Shown: in pieces, positions 10,979 through 23,310 of the stretch
Layout of the letters: every line of letters begins with the position of its first letter
How positions within the stretch are numbered: position 1 is the stretch's first letter
NCBI GenBank assembly: GCA_034509495.1
Contig: CM067504.1
Coordinates: 4,233,942 to 4,297,941 of the forward strand
Reading direction: 5' to 3'
Source of the DNA: Acestrorhynchus altus
Lineage: Eukaryota; Chordata; Actinopteri; Characiformes; Acestrorhynchidae
DNA length: 64,000 nt
Program-made: the position numbers and the translations under genes
Notes under the pieces: model-generated
Database searches by the model: none
Seen by the model: only the letters and a program-made list of their open reading frames with translations
Told to the model about the DNA's origin: nothing

Positions 10979-12439
10979 GCACATGCACATGCTTAGGTTT
11001 GGAGGACAAGCAGAGCATCAGCAGCGTTTTTCGAGTTCCATTAATGCCTATGAATCATTTACAAGATAACCCTAATGCTGACCGTCCTAACCATTCATTT
11101 GTGGTCTAATACCAAGTAATTAATTAGTAATTAATTAATCTATCAAAAAATATTTTAACAATTAATAAAGTTAGTCTATTAAATTACATTTAACTTTTGC
11201 AGTAGAGGTGCAGTAACTGATTGACTTATTGACTGATTGACTGATTAGTTGTCAACTAATTTAATAGTTTGGTGACATTGCCACGTGTTTTACAAGACAT
11301 GCTGTAAAAGTGTGGAATGCAATAATAACCATAATTACAATAATACAGTAATAATTCTGTTCATCTGGACACAGAGCTGCAGTGAACACGTTCATGTGTG
11401 TGTGTCACTAAATCTCTTACGGGGCCATAACACACATAACAAAAAGAGCCCATCAGTTTACTGTCTATGTCATGAGTGGAAGAGGGTCTGTGCTCCTTTT
11501 CCATTACTTTTGTTATAAATTATTCCTGCTACTTTGCAAACCGTTTGGTTTAACTGAAAAAAAGACACTGTAGTTTTATTTCTCTTCATATTAGAACATT
11601 TCACAGGTAATCGGTGAATTTTTGAATGTTGTTCATATGTATAATCAAGTAATTTATTGATTACTTGATTGATTATTGATTAATTGTCAAACGTTCTGTG
11701 GAATTCTGGTTTTAGGGATACCGTGGTTTGGAAATTGCTGGTTATTGGTGCATTTACTTAAATACTGGTATTGAAATGAAAATGCAAATGTATAAATAAT
11801 TGATCAATAGATTAATGGATATAAATAATCACCAGATTTATCCATAATGAAAATAAACACTATACTGAATACCATCATTTGTGGTTCTGCAGGTTTCTGA
11901 GATTATATGTGACAATTTCATGCCACTGCAACCCTACTAATACATACATGTGCCATGTACAAGGGCAATTTATGTTGTTTTGTCTTTTTACTTTAATATA
12001 TTTCAGCCAATAAATTGAAATTGTCTCATAAAAAATTGCAGGTGTCAGTGTTTATTACAGATTTATCTTGGATATGAAATGTGTATAAATGACGGACATG
12101 CAAGTGACTACTCACGTCACTGTCCACATGACAGTTTAATACCGTTTTCTGAGTGTCTGGACTGAACAATATATTCTCTGGCAGAAGATCCTCTGAAAAA
12201 TATTTTGGAAAGTCTTATAGATGTTAATGTTCTCCCACATTAATGCCTCCTCAAACACCTCCACAATCATTGGATAGTTCACTGTGAGAATAAAGTGTTT
12301 TTTTTAGTCTTATAATATAATTTAACCTGTCTTAATTTAATTTAGTCTTCTTTGAAGAATCATCTATAGGAGCTTTCCTCAGATTTGAAGAACTATTTTA
12401 ATCATTTAAAACTAATCAGGGGGCAGAGAATAGAGCTTT

Positions 12440-12590
12440 GGTTGGTGGTTTAATCTCCAGGGTTAGCATCCACTGCTCCAGTGGCCTTGAGCAAGACATG
12501 TCACCTAACTCCCAGATGCTCTGCTCCCTGGACACTGAGGTTGCTGCCCACCTGGTTGGTGTTCTCACTAGATAGGATACTAGAGAAACG
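12440..12590 (+). repeat. tRNA-derived SINE fragment
   Basis: It reads GGCCTTGAGCAAGACATGTC, then CTCCCTGGACACTGAGGTTG and CTGCCCACCTGG. This is the middle of the same SINE family as 9985-10145, diverged from the usual form. Confidence 0.6.
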
Positions 12591-15003
12591 ATTGTATTAG
12601 TGGTGCTGGTACCAGTGTTTCAGACAGAGCATCAAAGTTGGTGTTTGTACACACCTCTGACCATCAGACCCCCCTGCTGATTGGATGGCTTTAGTTAATA
12701 TACCATTTCAAGTCCAGTTAAATCAGTCTCTAGGTTGTTTTCACAATTGCTATGATTTGTTTGGGCAGGTATGAATACAGTAATCATACTTGAATGTGGA
12801 CCAAAATAACCACTGAGTACCCTTTAGGGCAGGTTCTTGGTTCTCTGGAGGGAGGGCTTAGGCTTCTCCTTGTGTGAAAAGAAACCACATGAAGAGCAGT
12901 TTATAATGAACTACGGAACACGTGAAGTACAGGGTTGAAAATGCCCCAAGACCCCTTTTTACCTGGTCACTTCATCCGTCTTGAGTATCAGGATTAAATC
13001 TGGAGCCACATTATATGCTTTTAATGCAGATGCTTTTAAAACTGATACAAACATGAGCACTTAAAACACTCCAGGAGATGGAGCAGGTTTTGCCAGGCCT
13101 GTGGCACTGCAATGCTGAGCACTGCCAATCACCCATATAATATTCAGGCAGCAGTGGTCCTGTGGTGGTCATTGATGGATGACGTAGGGGAGGCTGAGAG
13201 TTTACAGCACATTTCTCTTTAGCTCTTATAAATGTCTTCACTTGTCACACCTCCTGAGGGTGAAGGTGGCATCGGCATCCTCTGAGGTATTTGGTCTTTG
13301 ACGTGGTCTCAGGACTGTTGAGCGTAGTATCAGAGTGCTTGGAGGAGAGCCCTAATCTCTCAGTAGGCACCACCAAGGACCGCCAGTCACAGATGCCCTG
13401 TGGCACAGTGCTGGCTTTTTGGATGCCACAGGGCTCTCCTCTGCTTGCAGGTAGTTTGTTTACTAATGTCTCACTCGGGAGCACACAGCAGATTGCTATT
13501 GCCCACGGGCTCTTTGCAAAGTGTCATGTAGATGCAGTCATTTTCCCTATTCTCTCGCTCCATCCTCTGCAGACCTCATCAGTGGAAATGCTTAACCCAG
13601 CCATCAACTGCACGAGAAGCAATAAATTACTGCATGAACCAGCAGGAAAGCCCGTAATCCCAGGATGATAAATTACAGGTGTACTTTCTTCTGCCCATGG
13701 GCCATGATCAATGATGTTTTAGGGTTATTGCATGGTTATGTGCTCTGTATATCGTATGATGTTGGCTGCCTTTTACCTTCTCTGCATTCTGTGGGGTTTA
13801 GGTGTGCTTTATTTAACCTTAAAAAAGGGGAATTAGGAGATTACACGATGCATACAAAGCAGGCTTATAGTCAATATATCTCTGAAACCCTTTGATCAGG
13901 GGAAAATGGGTGCAGAGTCTGTGCGACCTACACCTATCCTCCTTATTTACACACACCCACATACGTTGGCTGACTGCTTAATGGCATGCCTTAACATTGC
14001 ATATTACCCAGGAGAGCTGTACTGGATCAAAACTGGATCTGGATGCCTTCACAGGTCATGTCTCTTATTGACACCATGTTTTATGACTTTAAATGTCTGT
14101 CTGTACTGATTAAAACTGATGTATTTGTTTATTTGTTTTTATTTTTTTTTTGTTTTTCAGGTGTGATATGACTATTGTCATATTCTAACTAGTTACTTTT
14201 ATAGCTATAGGTTGCAAAAAGAAAGATAAAATGGCTGATTTACAAATTTGTCTTTAGTCCAAAGTCATAGTGGATGGCCAGCATTGAGGACTAACATCTA
14301 GAATTAGGCAAATATAATGAGTTGATAAATCCTTAATTATGGCAAATATGAAAACTAGTGTCAGTGGACATGACGTGGCCCATTAAAAGGCCAAAAATAT
14401 ATATTTTTGTAACATATTTGTAATATATTTGTGGTCGTTGGTTGCCTTTGTGGGCTGCTGGGATCTCTCTCTACTTGGAGGTCAACAGAGTGGCCCTCAG
14501 CTTCTTCCACTGCACTGTTTGCTTAAGTCCAAATGGAAAATCCCAAAGGCCTTATTGTAAATGCCATCATACACACTCCTGTAATACCAATTTTATGAAC
14601 TTCATCATCTTCATGCCTGTAATCTCCACAGTGTTTTGAAGACAAACACTCTGACTCAGAGCTTTCTTTTTTTAGCATGCGTTCATATTACACCGGTGTG
14701 AGTTGTTTGGTGAAATGTAAACATGCTGTAGTGTCCCTGGTCAAAGCCCCTGAGAAAGAGAACCCTGCAGTTTAGCAGTGTAATGTGATATTTCAGGACT
14801 TAACCACTGAGAAAACTAACTGCTGTAATTGCAGTGCCCTTAGAAGTGTATTTCGAAACTGGACAAGTTTATACACTGTGAAACTAGAATTTTCAGAAAT
14901 GCTCAGGGGGGGAGACAAACAAAGGTTTCTCCAATCCAGTACGTCAGAGACCCATTGTCTGTGTTTGTTTTAGGATTTATTTGTTTCCTTGCTGGTTATT
15001 TTT

Positions 15004-15570
15004 GATATCTGGATGGTGTTTTATGCCAAAAACCTTTACAATTCACATTAAATTTAGAATTGCTTTTGATAATATGCCTTTGAGGTGATAAGGGAATATA
15101 GGGCAGTCAAGGGTACAGAATAGGAAGTATATAGTAATGCAGGGTGTATAGGGCAGTAATTATAGAGATAAGGGGCTACAGGGGAGCAGTATAGGGAGTA
15201 TAGGTCACCATACAGTAAATGGAGATATGTGTAGTTTAGGGAGTATAGAGTAGTACAGGGTGAATGGGGCAGTACTTATAGAAATAAGGGCAGTATATTG
15301 AAGATATTGAAGATATTGACTATATATTAGGGCACTATATATGGAGATAAGAGTAGTATAGGGAGTATCGGGTAGTATCGGGATTTCTGATGTCTGGATG
15401 GTGTTTTGTAACCAATACAATATAATACAAAAACAAAATAAAAAAATCAATACAATTCACAAAATTAAATTACACATTGTTTCTGATAATATGCCTTTAA
15501 GGTGATAAGGTTGTATAGGGCAGTACATGGAGATAAGGGAGTATATGGAGTATGCTGTAGTATACAACAG
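15004..15570 (+). repeat. Diverged tandem duplication with GTATAGGG-type short repeats
   Basis: Two related blocks lie about 400 bp apart. The first (about 15010-15100) and second (about 15390-15520) both carry TCTGGATGGTGTTTT, then CAATTCACA, then GATAATATGCCTTT, AGGTGATAAGG and ATAGGGCAGT. The sequence between and after them is made of short units such as GGGAGTATAG and GGGCAGTA. It appears related to the minisatellite at 16833-17300. Confidence 0.75.
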
Positions 15571-16832
15571 TATTGGTTAGTGGATAGACTTGATAAATCC
15601 ACCTTAAAAGCAGAATAATGATGTAAGTCAAAGAGCTCTGTTGTAATTGGCTGCAGAATGTTCATTGGCTCATTACACATCAAAGTAAATGGACTCAGGC
15701 AGTCTTGGCTAGAAAATGTTATGTACATGCTATTAAATGTAATAACCTGTCACAACACTTGACATCCGACACCCCCTCAACTGTTATCTGTGATGTAATT
15801 CACGACAGCATGTCTTGTATAAGTATGTCAGCGATAGGTGCAAAGAAAACTATCAAAATAAAAGTTTTTGTAAAAAAAATGAGAAAGTAATGTCCATTGG
15901 GAAGGAGTTGGGGGGGCAGTGGCACTTACTATCCACAAGGGGAGCCTTACACTAAAGAGGTTTGACAACTGCTGCTTTAAGACTTGGCACAGGGTGTATT
16001 TCTGTTGGATTTCTCTGGCTCTCAGCCCTTCATTAAGTTTATGTGTACTGAAGCTTAGTGGACACTGAGTGGTCATCAGGGAAAGGGTGTGAGAGAGCAG
16101 AACATGGGTGGTGGCTGCTTTGATCTTTATGTAAACGTGGTCATTAAGTAGAGATTATTTTCATGGCTGAGTGTGATCTCGTTCCCCAGCGTATACACAC
16201 AACACCCCACTAACCTTTTGTGACCACTCAAGGCACGATTACAACATTCCCAATAACAATTTCCCCTCAACCTTAAACATACTCCGTCTCTCGTTCTCTG
16301 CACTTCTCATTTTCCCTCTCTTTCTGTGTCTGTCGTTTCCATTGTGATGTTTTGCAAATGTTCTTCACATTTGCAAAATGTCATGTCATGTTTCCATCCA
16401 CTACAGTTATGCAGAGAAACTTTAGATGAAGCAGGCAACCGTGATGGGAACAACATCAAAGCAAGCAGAATGGAGAGATTTAACTCTCTCTTTGCTTTAC
16501 CAGAATCATCTTTACAGCCATTTGCATTCTTTTCGTGGCTGTGTCGTTTTCAGTTTGGAGATACAGGGCCGTATGAGCAGCGACCCACCTAATGAGGGCT
16601 GAAATACGCTCCGACGATGTCCATCATACGTCTGACAGCGCAAATGCAGCAGTCAATTCTGAGAGAGCCCTTTTTTCACAGCAGCTTTGAATTTGGCATT
16701 TCAGAATGTCAGAAGTAGCATTTGAAAACCTATATGTCGTGATCCGAACATCTGTAAGGCCAGTTGTTTGCCGTCACCAGCCAACTGAGTAGAGAATCAT
16801 CATTGCTTTGTATAAGATGGCCACTTGCATGG

Positions 16833-17300
16833 AGTATTGGGATAGTGTAGGTTAGTATAGGATAGTGTAGGGTAGTATAGAGAGCATACAATAGTATAGG
16901 ATAGTGTGGATAGTATAGGGAGTGTAGGATAATATAGGGGACATATGTTAGTATAGGAAGTATAGGGTAGTGTTGGATAATATAGGGAGTATTATATAAT
17001 ATGGTAGTATAGGGTCTATGGATTAAGTGTATGGTAATAATTGGTAGTATTGGGAGTGTTAAATAATTAAAGGAGTATAGGATAATATATGGAGTGTATG
17101 ATAAAGGGAGTATAGGGTAGTATAGGGAGTATAAAATAAAGGGATTATAGTGTAGTATAGGGAGTGTAAAATAAAGGGATTATAGGGTAGTATAGGGAGT
17201 GTAAGATAATAAAGGGAGTATAGGGTAGTATAGGGAGTGTATGATAAAGGGATTATAGGGTAGTATAGGGAGTGTAAGATAGGGTAAGTATCGGGTAAAT
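16833..17300 (+). repeat. TATAGGG-type minisatellite with a 35-bp unit
   Basis: Short TATAGGG- and TAGTATAGGGAG-like words fill this block. At about 17100-17281 they resolve into roughly five copies of a 35-bp unit, built from ATAAAGGGATTATAGGGTAG followed by TATAGGGAGTGTAAG. The left part is more decayed. This looks like growth from a short motif into longer ordered units. No coding frame is present. Confidence 0.9.
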
Positions 17301-17356
17301 TTCTTTTTTAATTCACGAAAACTGGCTCTCTTTGCTTTCTGTGCTTCTCTCGTTTG

Positions 17357-17360
<4 letters not shown>

Positions 17361-17408
<48 letters not shown>
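17361..17408. repeat. (CT)n microsatellite
   Basis: This is a nearly pure CT dinucleotide run. Confidence 0.97.
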
Positions 17409-17412
<4 letters not shown>

Positions 17413-18104
17413 CTCTCTCCAGACTTAATACACATCACTGGCATCATGTTTTTGAACACACCCTGATAACAGATGTCAGCAGTAGACCTGTCCAAGTGTT
17501 AATCCCTCCCTACATCCTCTCCTTCATCAGCCCAATGAAAGCGTGGGTCATTAAACCCTGACCTGTGTGAGAATGTGCTTCTAAGAGGCAGAGCTTTACT
17601 GCCAGAGCTGGGATTCTTTCAAAGCATGCTCTGAATGCTTTCCCCATGCTCTTTCTCATAGTCATGTTTAGACTGTGCAGATGGAGAGCATGCTTTGATA
17701 AAGAACCATTGTGCAGCTAAATTAGATTGGGAGAAATAACGTTGCATTGAAAAACAGGCTCAAACCTGATGGCTGTAGCTCTGGCTGTGTGAGAAGGAGT
17801 TACTGCCATCTGTTCAATGTTTACTATCCTTATCAACCTGTATTACAAAATAACAGTAGAATGTAAATAATTAATGTATCGTATTCTATTAAAAACAGTT
17901 CATAGAAATGCAGCTTGTCTATGAATAGTGAGTAATTGTGTGCATGATGAGAATGCAGATTTCAAATTCTCCCACTGCTCTTGCATACAGTGAGAAGTCG
18001 AATCTGATGGACACACTCCTGTTTAAATGTCACAAAATGTTTATTTTTCTAATTCTACTCAAATACTCTACTGCCCCACAGGGAGTAACTCACAGCTTCA
18101 CACA

Positions 18105-18125
18105 GTGTGTGTGTGTGTGTGTGTG
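18105..18125. repeat. (TG)n microsatellite
   Basis: This is a short TG run. Confidence 0.95.
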
Positions 18126-19644
18126 CTGTTCCAGAATACATTAGTTATACAGTTAGAACTAGTCGTTCGGCATCTCATCCAGCATTATTCGATCACATGG
18201 AATCAATACCAATAGCAATCAATATTGATCTGTCAGTTTGTGCACAATTCAAAAAAGCAGTGTTTTTTCGATTCATTGGAAGAGTCTGAATGTGTTTCAC
18301 TGCCGGAATGACTCGATTAGACCATTTAAAATGTTCAAAACATTCGTGATGTTATTTTCTTTTTTATTTTTTAAGTCTTTCTGATTCAGTTTCAGGGTCT
18401 CTACAGGTTTTCAAAATGGCATATTTTATCACAAAACGTACAACTCATTTTCACTAGAGATGCACCGAATATTCTGCATTTTTTTGGTCAAAATGGGCCC
18501 AAAAAGCACCTCTTTTTGGCCTGAAAAAGCAGAATAATTTATCCCGAACAATTCTTGATGATTTTAACCTTTTCAGAAGTGAGTTGTGTTTCTCTGTGTC
18601 GGTCGTCCTTTTGTCAGGAGTGCTGCGGGAGTTGGAGAATTTAACCATTTCTCAGCTGCAGGTGATCTGTAGAAGAGTGTCGCGAATCAGCAGACAGATC
18701 AAGAATCCTGTGGTGTGACTTCGATTCATGTATTCACCAGATCTGACATAAAAAAACAAAGTTTGCGGTGTGCTTACCTCGCAGCACGAAGCTCAAAATC
18801 TACCTTAAAATAGCGCTACAGTTACGTTCTGATGCCCGTAGCTTCTGCACCATTTTAGGTGGAATGAGAAAACTCGTGAGTGCAGGCATGACATTGAAAT
18901 GTTGTGAATTTAATGTCAGAAATGTTATACTGAGGTCATGTGATGAGAGTTATCAGAGACACAGCTGGCAAAGCAAAAGCTTTCCAAGCCGTTTTAGAGG
19001 ACAAACAGGAAAATGCATAACTTGAGTGAATTTTAAGCAGATTAAACAAGTGTGGGGTCAGTTTTTTTGGGCAAATTTACATTAATACAGGTGATGCTGT
19101 GTTTCGGCAGTATTGTAAAGAAAGGCTGGGGAAAGCAGGCCAGATGAACTGGTTTAGTCCCACTGCAAATCCCAGAGATGGGAAGTGTCAGAGAAGTGTC
19201 AGAGAATGACCCAAGAGGGCTGGAGAGGGTTTATTTGAAATGATATGGTGTAGAGTCTGTTGGGATGTTAAAAATCATTCAGTAAATATTTATAAATTGT
19301 AGTTTTATTTTTATTAGACACACAATGTCTTGTTACACAACAGCAAAAAAAAGAAGGAAATGAAAATCTGTGAAAAAGAAAGGGTTTGCTGTTTTCACCC
19401 TTTGACCAAATGTTTCTTTTTGCACAGCTTTGGATTTGGCCAAATATTTTCATGATGCATAATGTGTAAAACAATATTTGTACACCCACACACAAAATGT
19501 CCAAGTATGATCAGATTTGAAAGTCTGCGAATAATATTATTCATAATTGTAATAATTATTAATAATATTGTGACCCGTTTTACTTTTATTGTACTTGTAC
19601 ATGTTGTATATTTAATATATTCTCTTTAATATCCTGCTTATAAA

Positions 19645-19795
19645 GCCATGTTACCCTGCCCCTGAGGCAGGCAGGTTAAGAGTCTTGCTCAAGGGCCCAA
19701 GAGTGGCAGCTAAGTGGACCTTGGTATTGAACCTCTCAACCTGTGATCAATAACCGAGCGAGCGCTCTCGCCGCTGAGCCACTGTTGTCCTCTGG
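19645..19795 (-). repeat. tRNA-derived SINE, minus strand
   Basis: On the minus strand it begins GTGGCTCAGCGGCGAGAGCG, which resembles a tRNA D-arm and A box. Then comes GAGAGGTTCAATACC (B box-like), followed by GCCCTTGAGCAAGACTCTTA and CTGCCTGCCTCAGGGGCAG. This is a fish SINE with a tRNA-like head. It is not a functional tRNA, because the acceptor and anticodon stems do not form. Confidence 0.75.
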
Positions 19796-20791
19796 GCTGT
19801 ATGTACTTTGCTGTTGTTCCATTATACGGTTCCATTATACTCGATCATCAGACTAGTTGGGGGACAATTCAGTTAGTAACACAGTTAGTACTGACAGCCA
19901 ACCAATAGTGTTTTAGCACGACCACCTCGACAGCTGGTTAAATATTGACAGTTCATTTTGCAACCACACTGTCCACTTACAAGCAGAACAAGTAGGGCAG
20001 CACAATTGCAGTGTCCTTCCGCAGTCGGCCCGGCGGTGACTGGACTGGGCAGCTTTGTCTGTGGCACACTGTGTGCAGTCATGCTGAACTCTGCATGAGA
20101 TGCTGAAAAGAGTTGCTTGTTTACCTTTGGGAGAGCTTTTCTCTCTTTTTGTGCTCCTTCTCCCACAATCCTGCATTCCCTCCTGGGGGACAGAAGGACT
20201 GCATGCTCTGCTGGGAAATTTTTCACAGTCCAGTTGCAGGAGACGTCCGTAACAGCCTCGTCTTATTAAAACTCTTGGCATGTCTCCAAGTCGCCAGCAA
20301 CAATGAGCTGGTCATTAAATCACCTCCTTTCATGATTCTTTCTGCAGAAGGGTCCTGTTTTGGAAGCGGATGAAATGATTTGATTATGTTCAGGAATGAA
20401 AACTGTTTCCTACTGTAAGTGAAACATGTTTTGATTTATCGCACCCCTGTTTGGGGATGACAACATCTTTACTCTGGGTCTTTCAGAGCTACAGGGGAAC
20501 CTTAGGGCATTTCTCTAGAGAATAATATGGACATTGTATTTCTTCCACACTGATTGCTTTACAATGCACATCAAATATTGTTTCTTTTATAAGAGCGTAA
20601 GGCAACAGGCATGGCGGGCTGTATTTTGTACCAATGTATCTTATTACCTAATGGGGAATAAAGTGCTGCTTTAAAAATGGACCAGAAACAAATGTAGGTC
20701 TCTCTGATGCATCTGGTGCACAAAACTACACATGTACATTTCCTGATAATTAAATAAATAAATAATATTTATTTTCTTATTTTTCTTTTAC

Positions 20792-20837
<46 letters not shown>
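20792..20837. repeat. (TTA)n microsatellite
   Basis: This is a pure TTA trinucleotide run. Confidence 0.97.
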
Positions 20838-20839
<2 letters not shown>

Positions 20840-20934
20840 CAACAAAACAGTAAATACTAAAAAAAATATGTATTAAATATAACTGCCAACTTTACAATAC
20901 GAGTCCATTTGCGCTTGTTATTGAAGCATATAGT

Positions 20935-21130
20935 AGCATTAATACACCACCTCCGCCACCCACAAAATAGCTGCTCTGTGGTGGTCCTGTGGGGTCCTGA
21001 TCATTGAAGATCAGGGTGAAAGGAGGAGAATAACGTCTGCAGATACTGGTGAACTACAGTCTGTGATTATAGAACTACAAAGTGCTGCTGTATGATCAGT
21101 GGAGCGGACAGAATGGATGATGATGTATAT
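20935..21130 (-). mobile_element. Foldback repeat fragment
   Basis: It contains CACCACCTCCGCCACCCAC, AGCTGCTCTGTGGTGGTCC and GATCAGGGTGAAAGGAGGAG. Reversed, these match the left end of the foldback element at 26540-27045. It continues into CAGTGGAGCGGACAGAATGG. One arm only. Confidence 0.65.
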
Positions 21131-22529
21131 CCATGACGTATTCGATGTGAAAGAATAACTGGCACTCTGACTTTATCTGCGTTGCTTGCTTTTATTTTTA
21201 AGACAGAACTGTAAGAATGCAAGGAAGACAAATCCTCAAATGAAAGTGAGGGAAACAAAATCTACCTTGAAGGTTTATTTCCCTTGTCCTGTGAGGGTTT
21301 CTGTTTACACGGTGAATTTCCTCCGTAAATAATTAGCTTTTTTAGTTTATTCGTCTGTGCTCTCATTTTAGTCAGCAAGCACATTTAACACACGGTGTTG
21401 CATTCCCAATTCTATAAATGCATAAAAAGCTGTCACATGGGGCTGGTAAATTAGCCACAGGAGAGCATGCACTGGGGCATGGTTAATGAATCGTGCGGAG
21501 CAGCTCCTGCAGTTTTGTGCGCGATTATTGTCTGAATGCTCTGAACAGTGGATGATAAAATAGGCAGAGGACGATTTCCCAAAGTCAGCCTAAAATCAGC
21601 CATTTTTCATGTTGAACCCATGTTTTAGGAGGCATATATCTCTAGGAATTGCTCAGTAACACTCATTTGGACACCACTGCTAAGCAGAGTGATATTTTCA
21701 GTTAATTGCATGCAGGGACTGTTTTGGGGGATATTACAGGACGCTGTCTGAAGTTCTGACCCTTAGCTATTTAGTAGGTTTGAGTGGCTAACGTGGACAG
21801 GAATGCTGAAACTGTTGGGCTTGAACACTGTTTTCAGGAACACATAATCAGATCCTGCTCTCAGCGGGCCCATGCTCCTGTGCCTAGGGCTCCACAACAC
21901 TGTGACCGCATAATGATAGCATGCCGACTGAGCTGTTAGGCGCACCACTGTCATAAATATTGATTTTAAAAAGGACACACCACTTGAAATTGGTAATGGT
22001 GCCCCTTGTGGGGTATCATCCAGCTCCTCAGCTTAAGTGAGGGAATACCAGAGAGAGGAGTGATCTGTTTGGATTGCCTGATGCCGAGCTGTCCTGTCTA
22101 TTAGTATGCAAAACTACCTCCAGGCCATTAAAGTTTCAGCAAAGCTGTATGAGAGCACAGCTGGGTAGAGGCTTGTTACACTGTGTTTTTGGGAGGATGC
22201 ATTGCCAAAGTGTACGCAGAATTAGCTGTCCAGAGTAAAAGTGCATGCAGAGATGTATAGTTCTGAGGTAGTTTGCTTTGGTCTGAATTACACCAAAAAT
22301 TACACAATAAACCAGGGGACCGCATTCTCTCCTCTTATTGGTCAGACCTGTACACTGCACGTCTAATGAATGCATTCTGCTAATTCAAGTTGCACACATT
22401 GCTGGCACAGCTGTGCAAATGCACACCCAGATCGTCTGGTCCATGTAGAGAAGTATTACGGATAGTAAAGGTTTCTCTGGGGCAGATAAGCATGAACCTA
22501 TTGTCTAAGTCACGAACCATGTCTAATGG

Positions 22530-22690
22530 TGGTTGGTGTGGCGCAACAGATACCACCAGTGAGCCACCACATCATGTGGGAGACTGGCGTTCAATTCTCA
22601 GAATGGGCAACTATGCTGTGCTACACCAGTAAGAGTCCTTGTTTTCTGACTCTACTCTGACCCACCTCTTTAATATGAGAAACCTTGTAA
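22530..22690 (+). repeat. tRNA-derived SINE
   Basis: The head reads GGTGTGGCGCAACAGATACC (A box-like) and then GGCGTTCAATTCTC (B box-like). It is followed by ACCAGTAAGAGTCCTTG, CTGACCCACCTCTTTAATAT and AACCTTGTAAG. This is an otophysan-type SINE whose usual tail is seen alone at 3130-3200. This copy is cut off before the tail. Confidence 0.75.
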
Positions 22691-22714
22691 GAACGTAATA
22701 TAACATAAATATAA

Positions 22715-22905
22715 TGCCTGGCAAGGGCTAGAGGGGTATAACGCCCTCCATTATTGAGCTGTGGAGCAGTGGAACCATGGTCTCTGAAATAATGAGGTAG
22801 GATGAGATATGGTGGGGTGGTGATCATCCAACATCCTGACCTCACGAACACTCTAGTTGCTGAATGCAGTCAAATCATCACAGCAATGCCCCAAAATCTG
22901 GTACA
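22715..22905 (+). mobile_element. Tc1-like relic
   Basis: It contains TGTGGAGCAGTGGAACCATG, GGTGGGGTGGTGATCATCCA, ACATCCTGACCTCACGAAC and GCTGAATGCAGTCAAATC. These match the catalytic part of a fish Tc1-like transposon whose end may be the sequence at 23165-23310. It is heavily decayed with no open frame. Confidence 0.55.
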
Positions 22906-23164
22906 CCGGCTAGACCTGTCAAGATAATTATTTTTGATTGGATGATATATTTGTCCTGGAATTATTGCAATAAATGTATTGCTATTTTAAGACTATTTTA
23001 TGCCAATGGTATGTTGATAATATAATAGTACAATTATAGAGCAGTTGCACCCTTCAATGTTTAATTAAGGCCATTTAATATTCATACCATTTTTAAATAT
23101 TATAAACATGAAGGAAATGAAACCCTTGTTCAGTTAATGTGCTGTCCTTGAAAAGTATGAAAAG

Positions 23165-23310
23165 AAAAGCGTAATGATGGGTCTAACGGTCTTCCCTGGA
23201 CAGTAGAGACAGTTATTCCAACACAAATGTCATTAAATACCCTTGTCTTCAGAGCAAACAATGATACAGCAGGTGTCCCAATACTTTTGCCCATATAGTA
23301 CGAAATAAGA
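23165..23310 (+). mobile_element. Tc1-like element 3' end
   Basis: It ends CAGGTGTCCCAATACTTTTG followed by CCCATATAGTA, a well-known terminal sequence of fish Tc1-like elements. The matching left end was not found. It may be the end of the relic at 22715-22905, with the AT-rich stretch between them an insertion. Confidence 0.55.

Noticed and set aside
13291..13668. 125-codon plus-strand frame
   Set aside because: There is no similarity to a known protein. The DNA looks more like possible noncoding regulatory sequence.
17100..17281. Regularly spaced repeats resembling a CRISPR array
   Set aside because: The units are directly tandem with no unique spacers, and the host is a vertebrate. It is a minisatellite.
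19645..19795. tRNA gene candidate on the minus strand
   Set aside because: It has A- and B-box-like words but no proper cloverleaf, and it continues into SINE body sequence. It is a tRNA-derived SINE.
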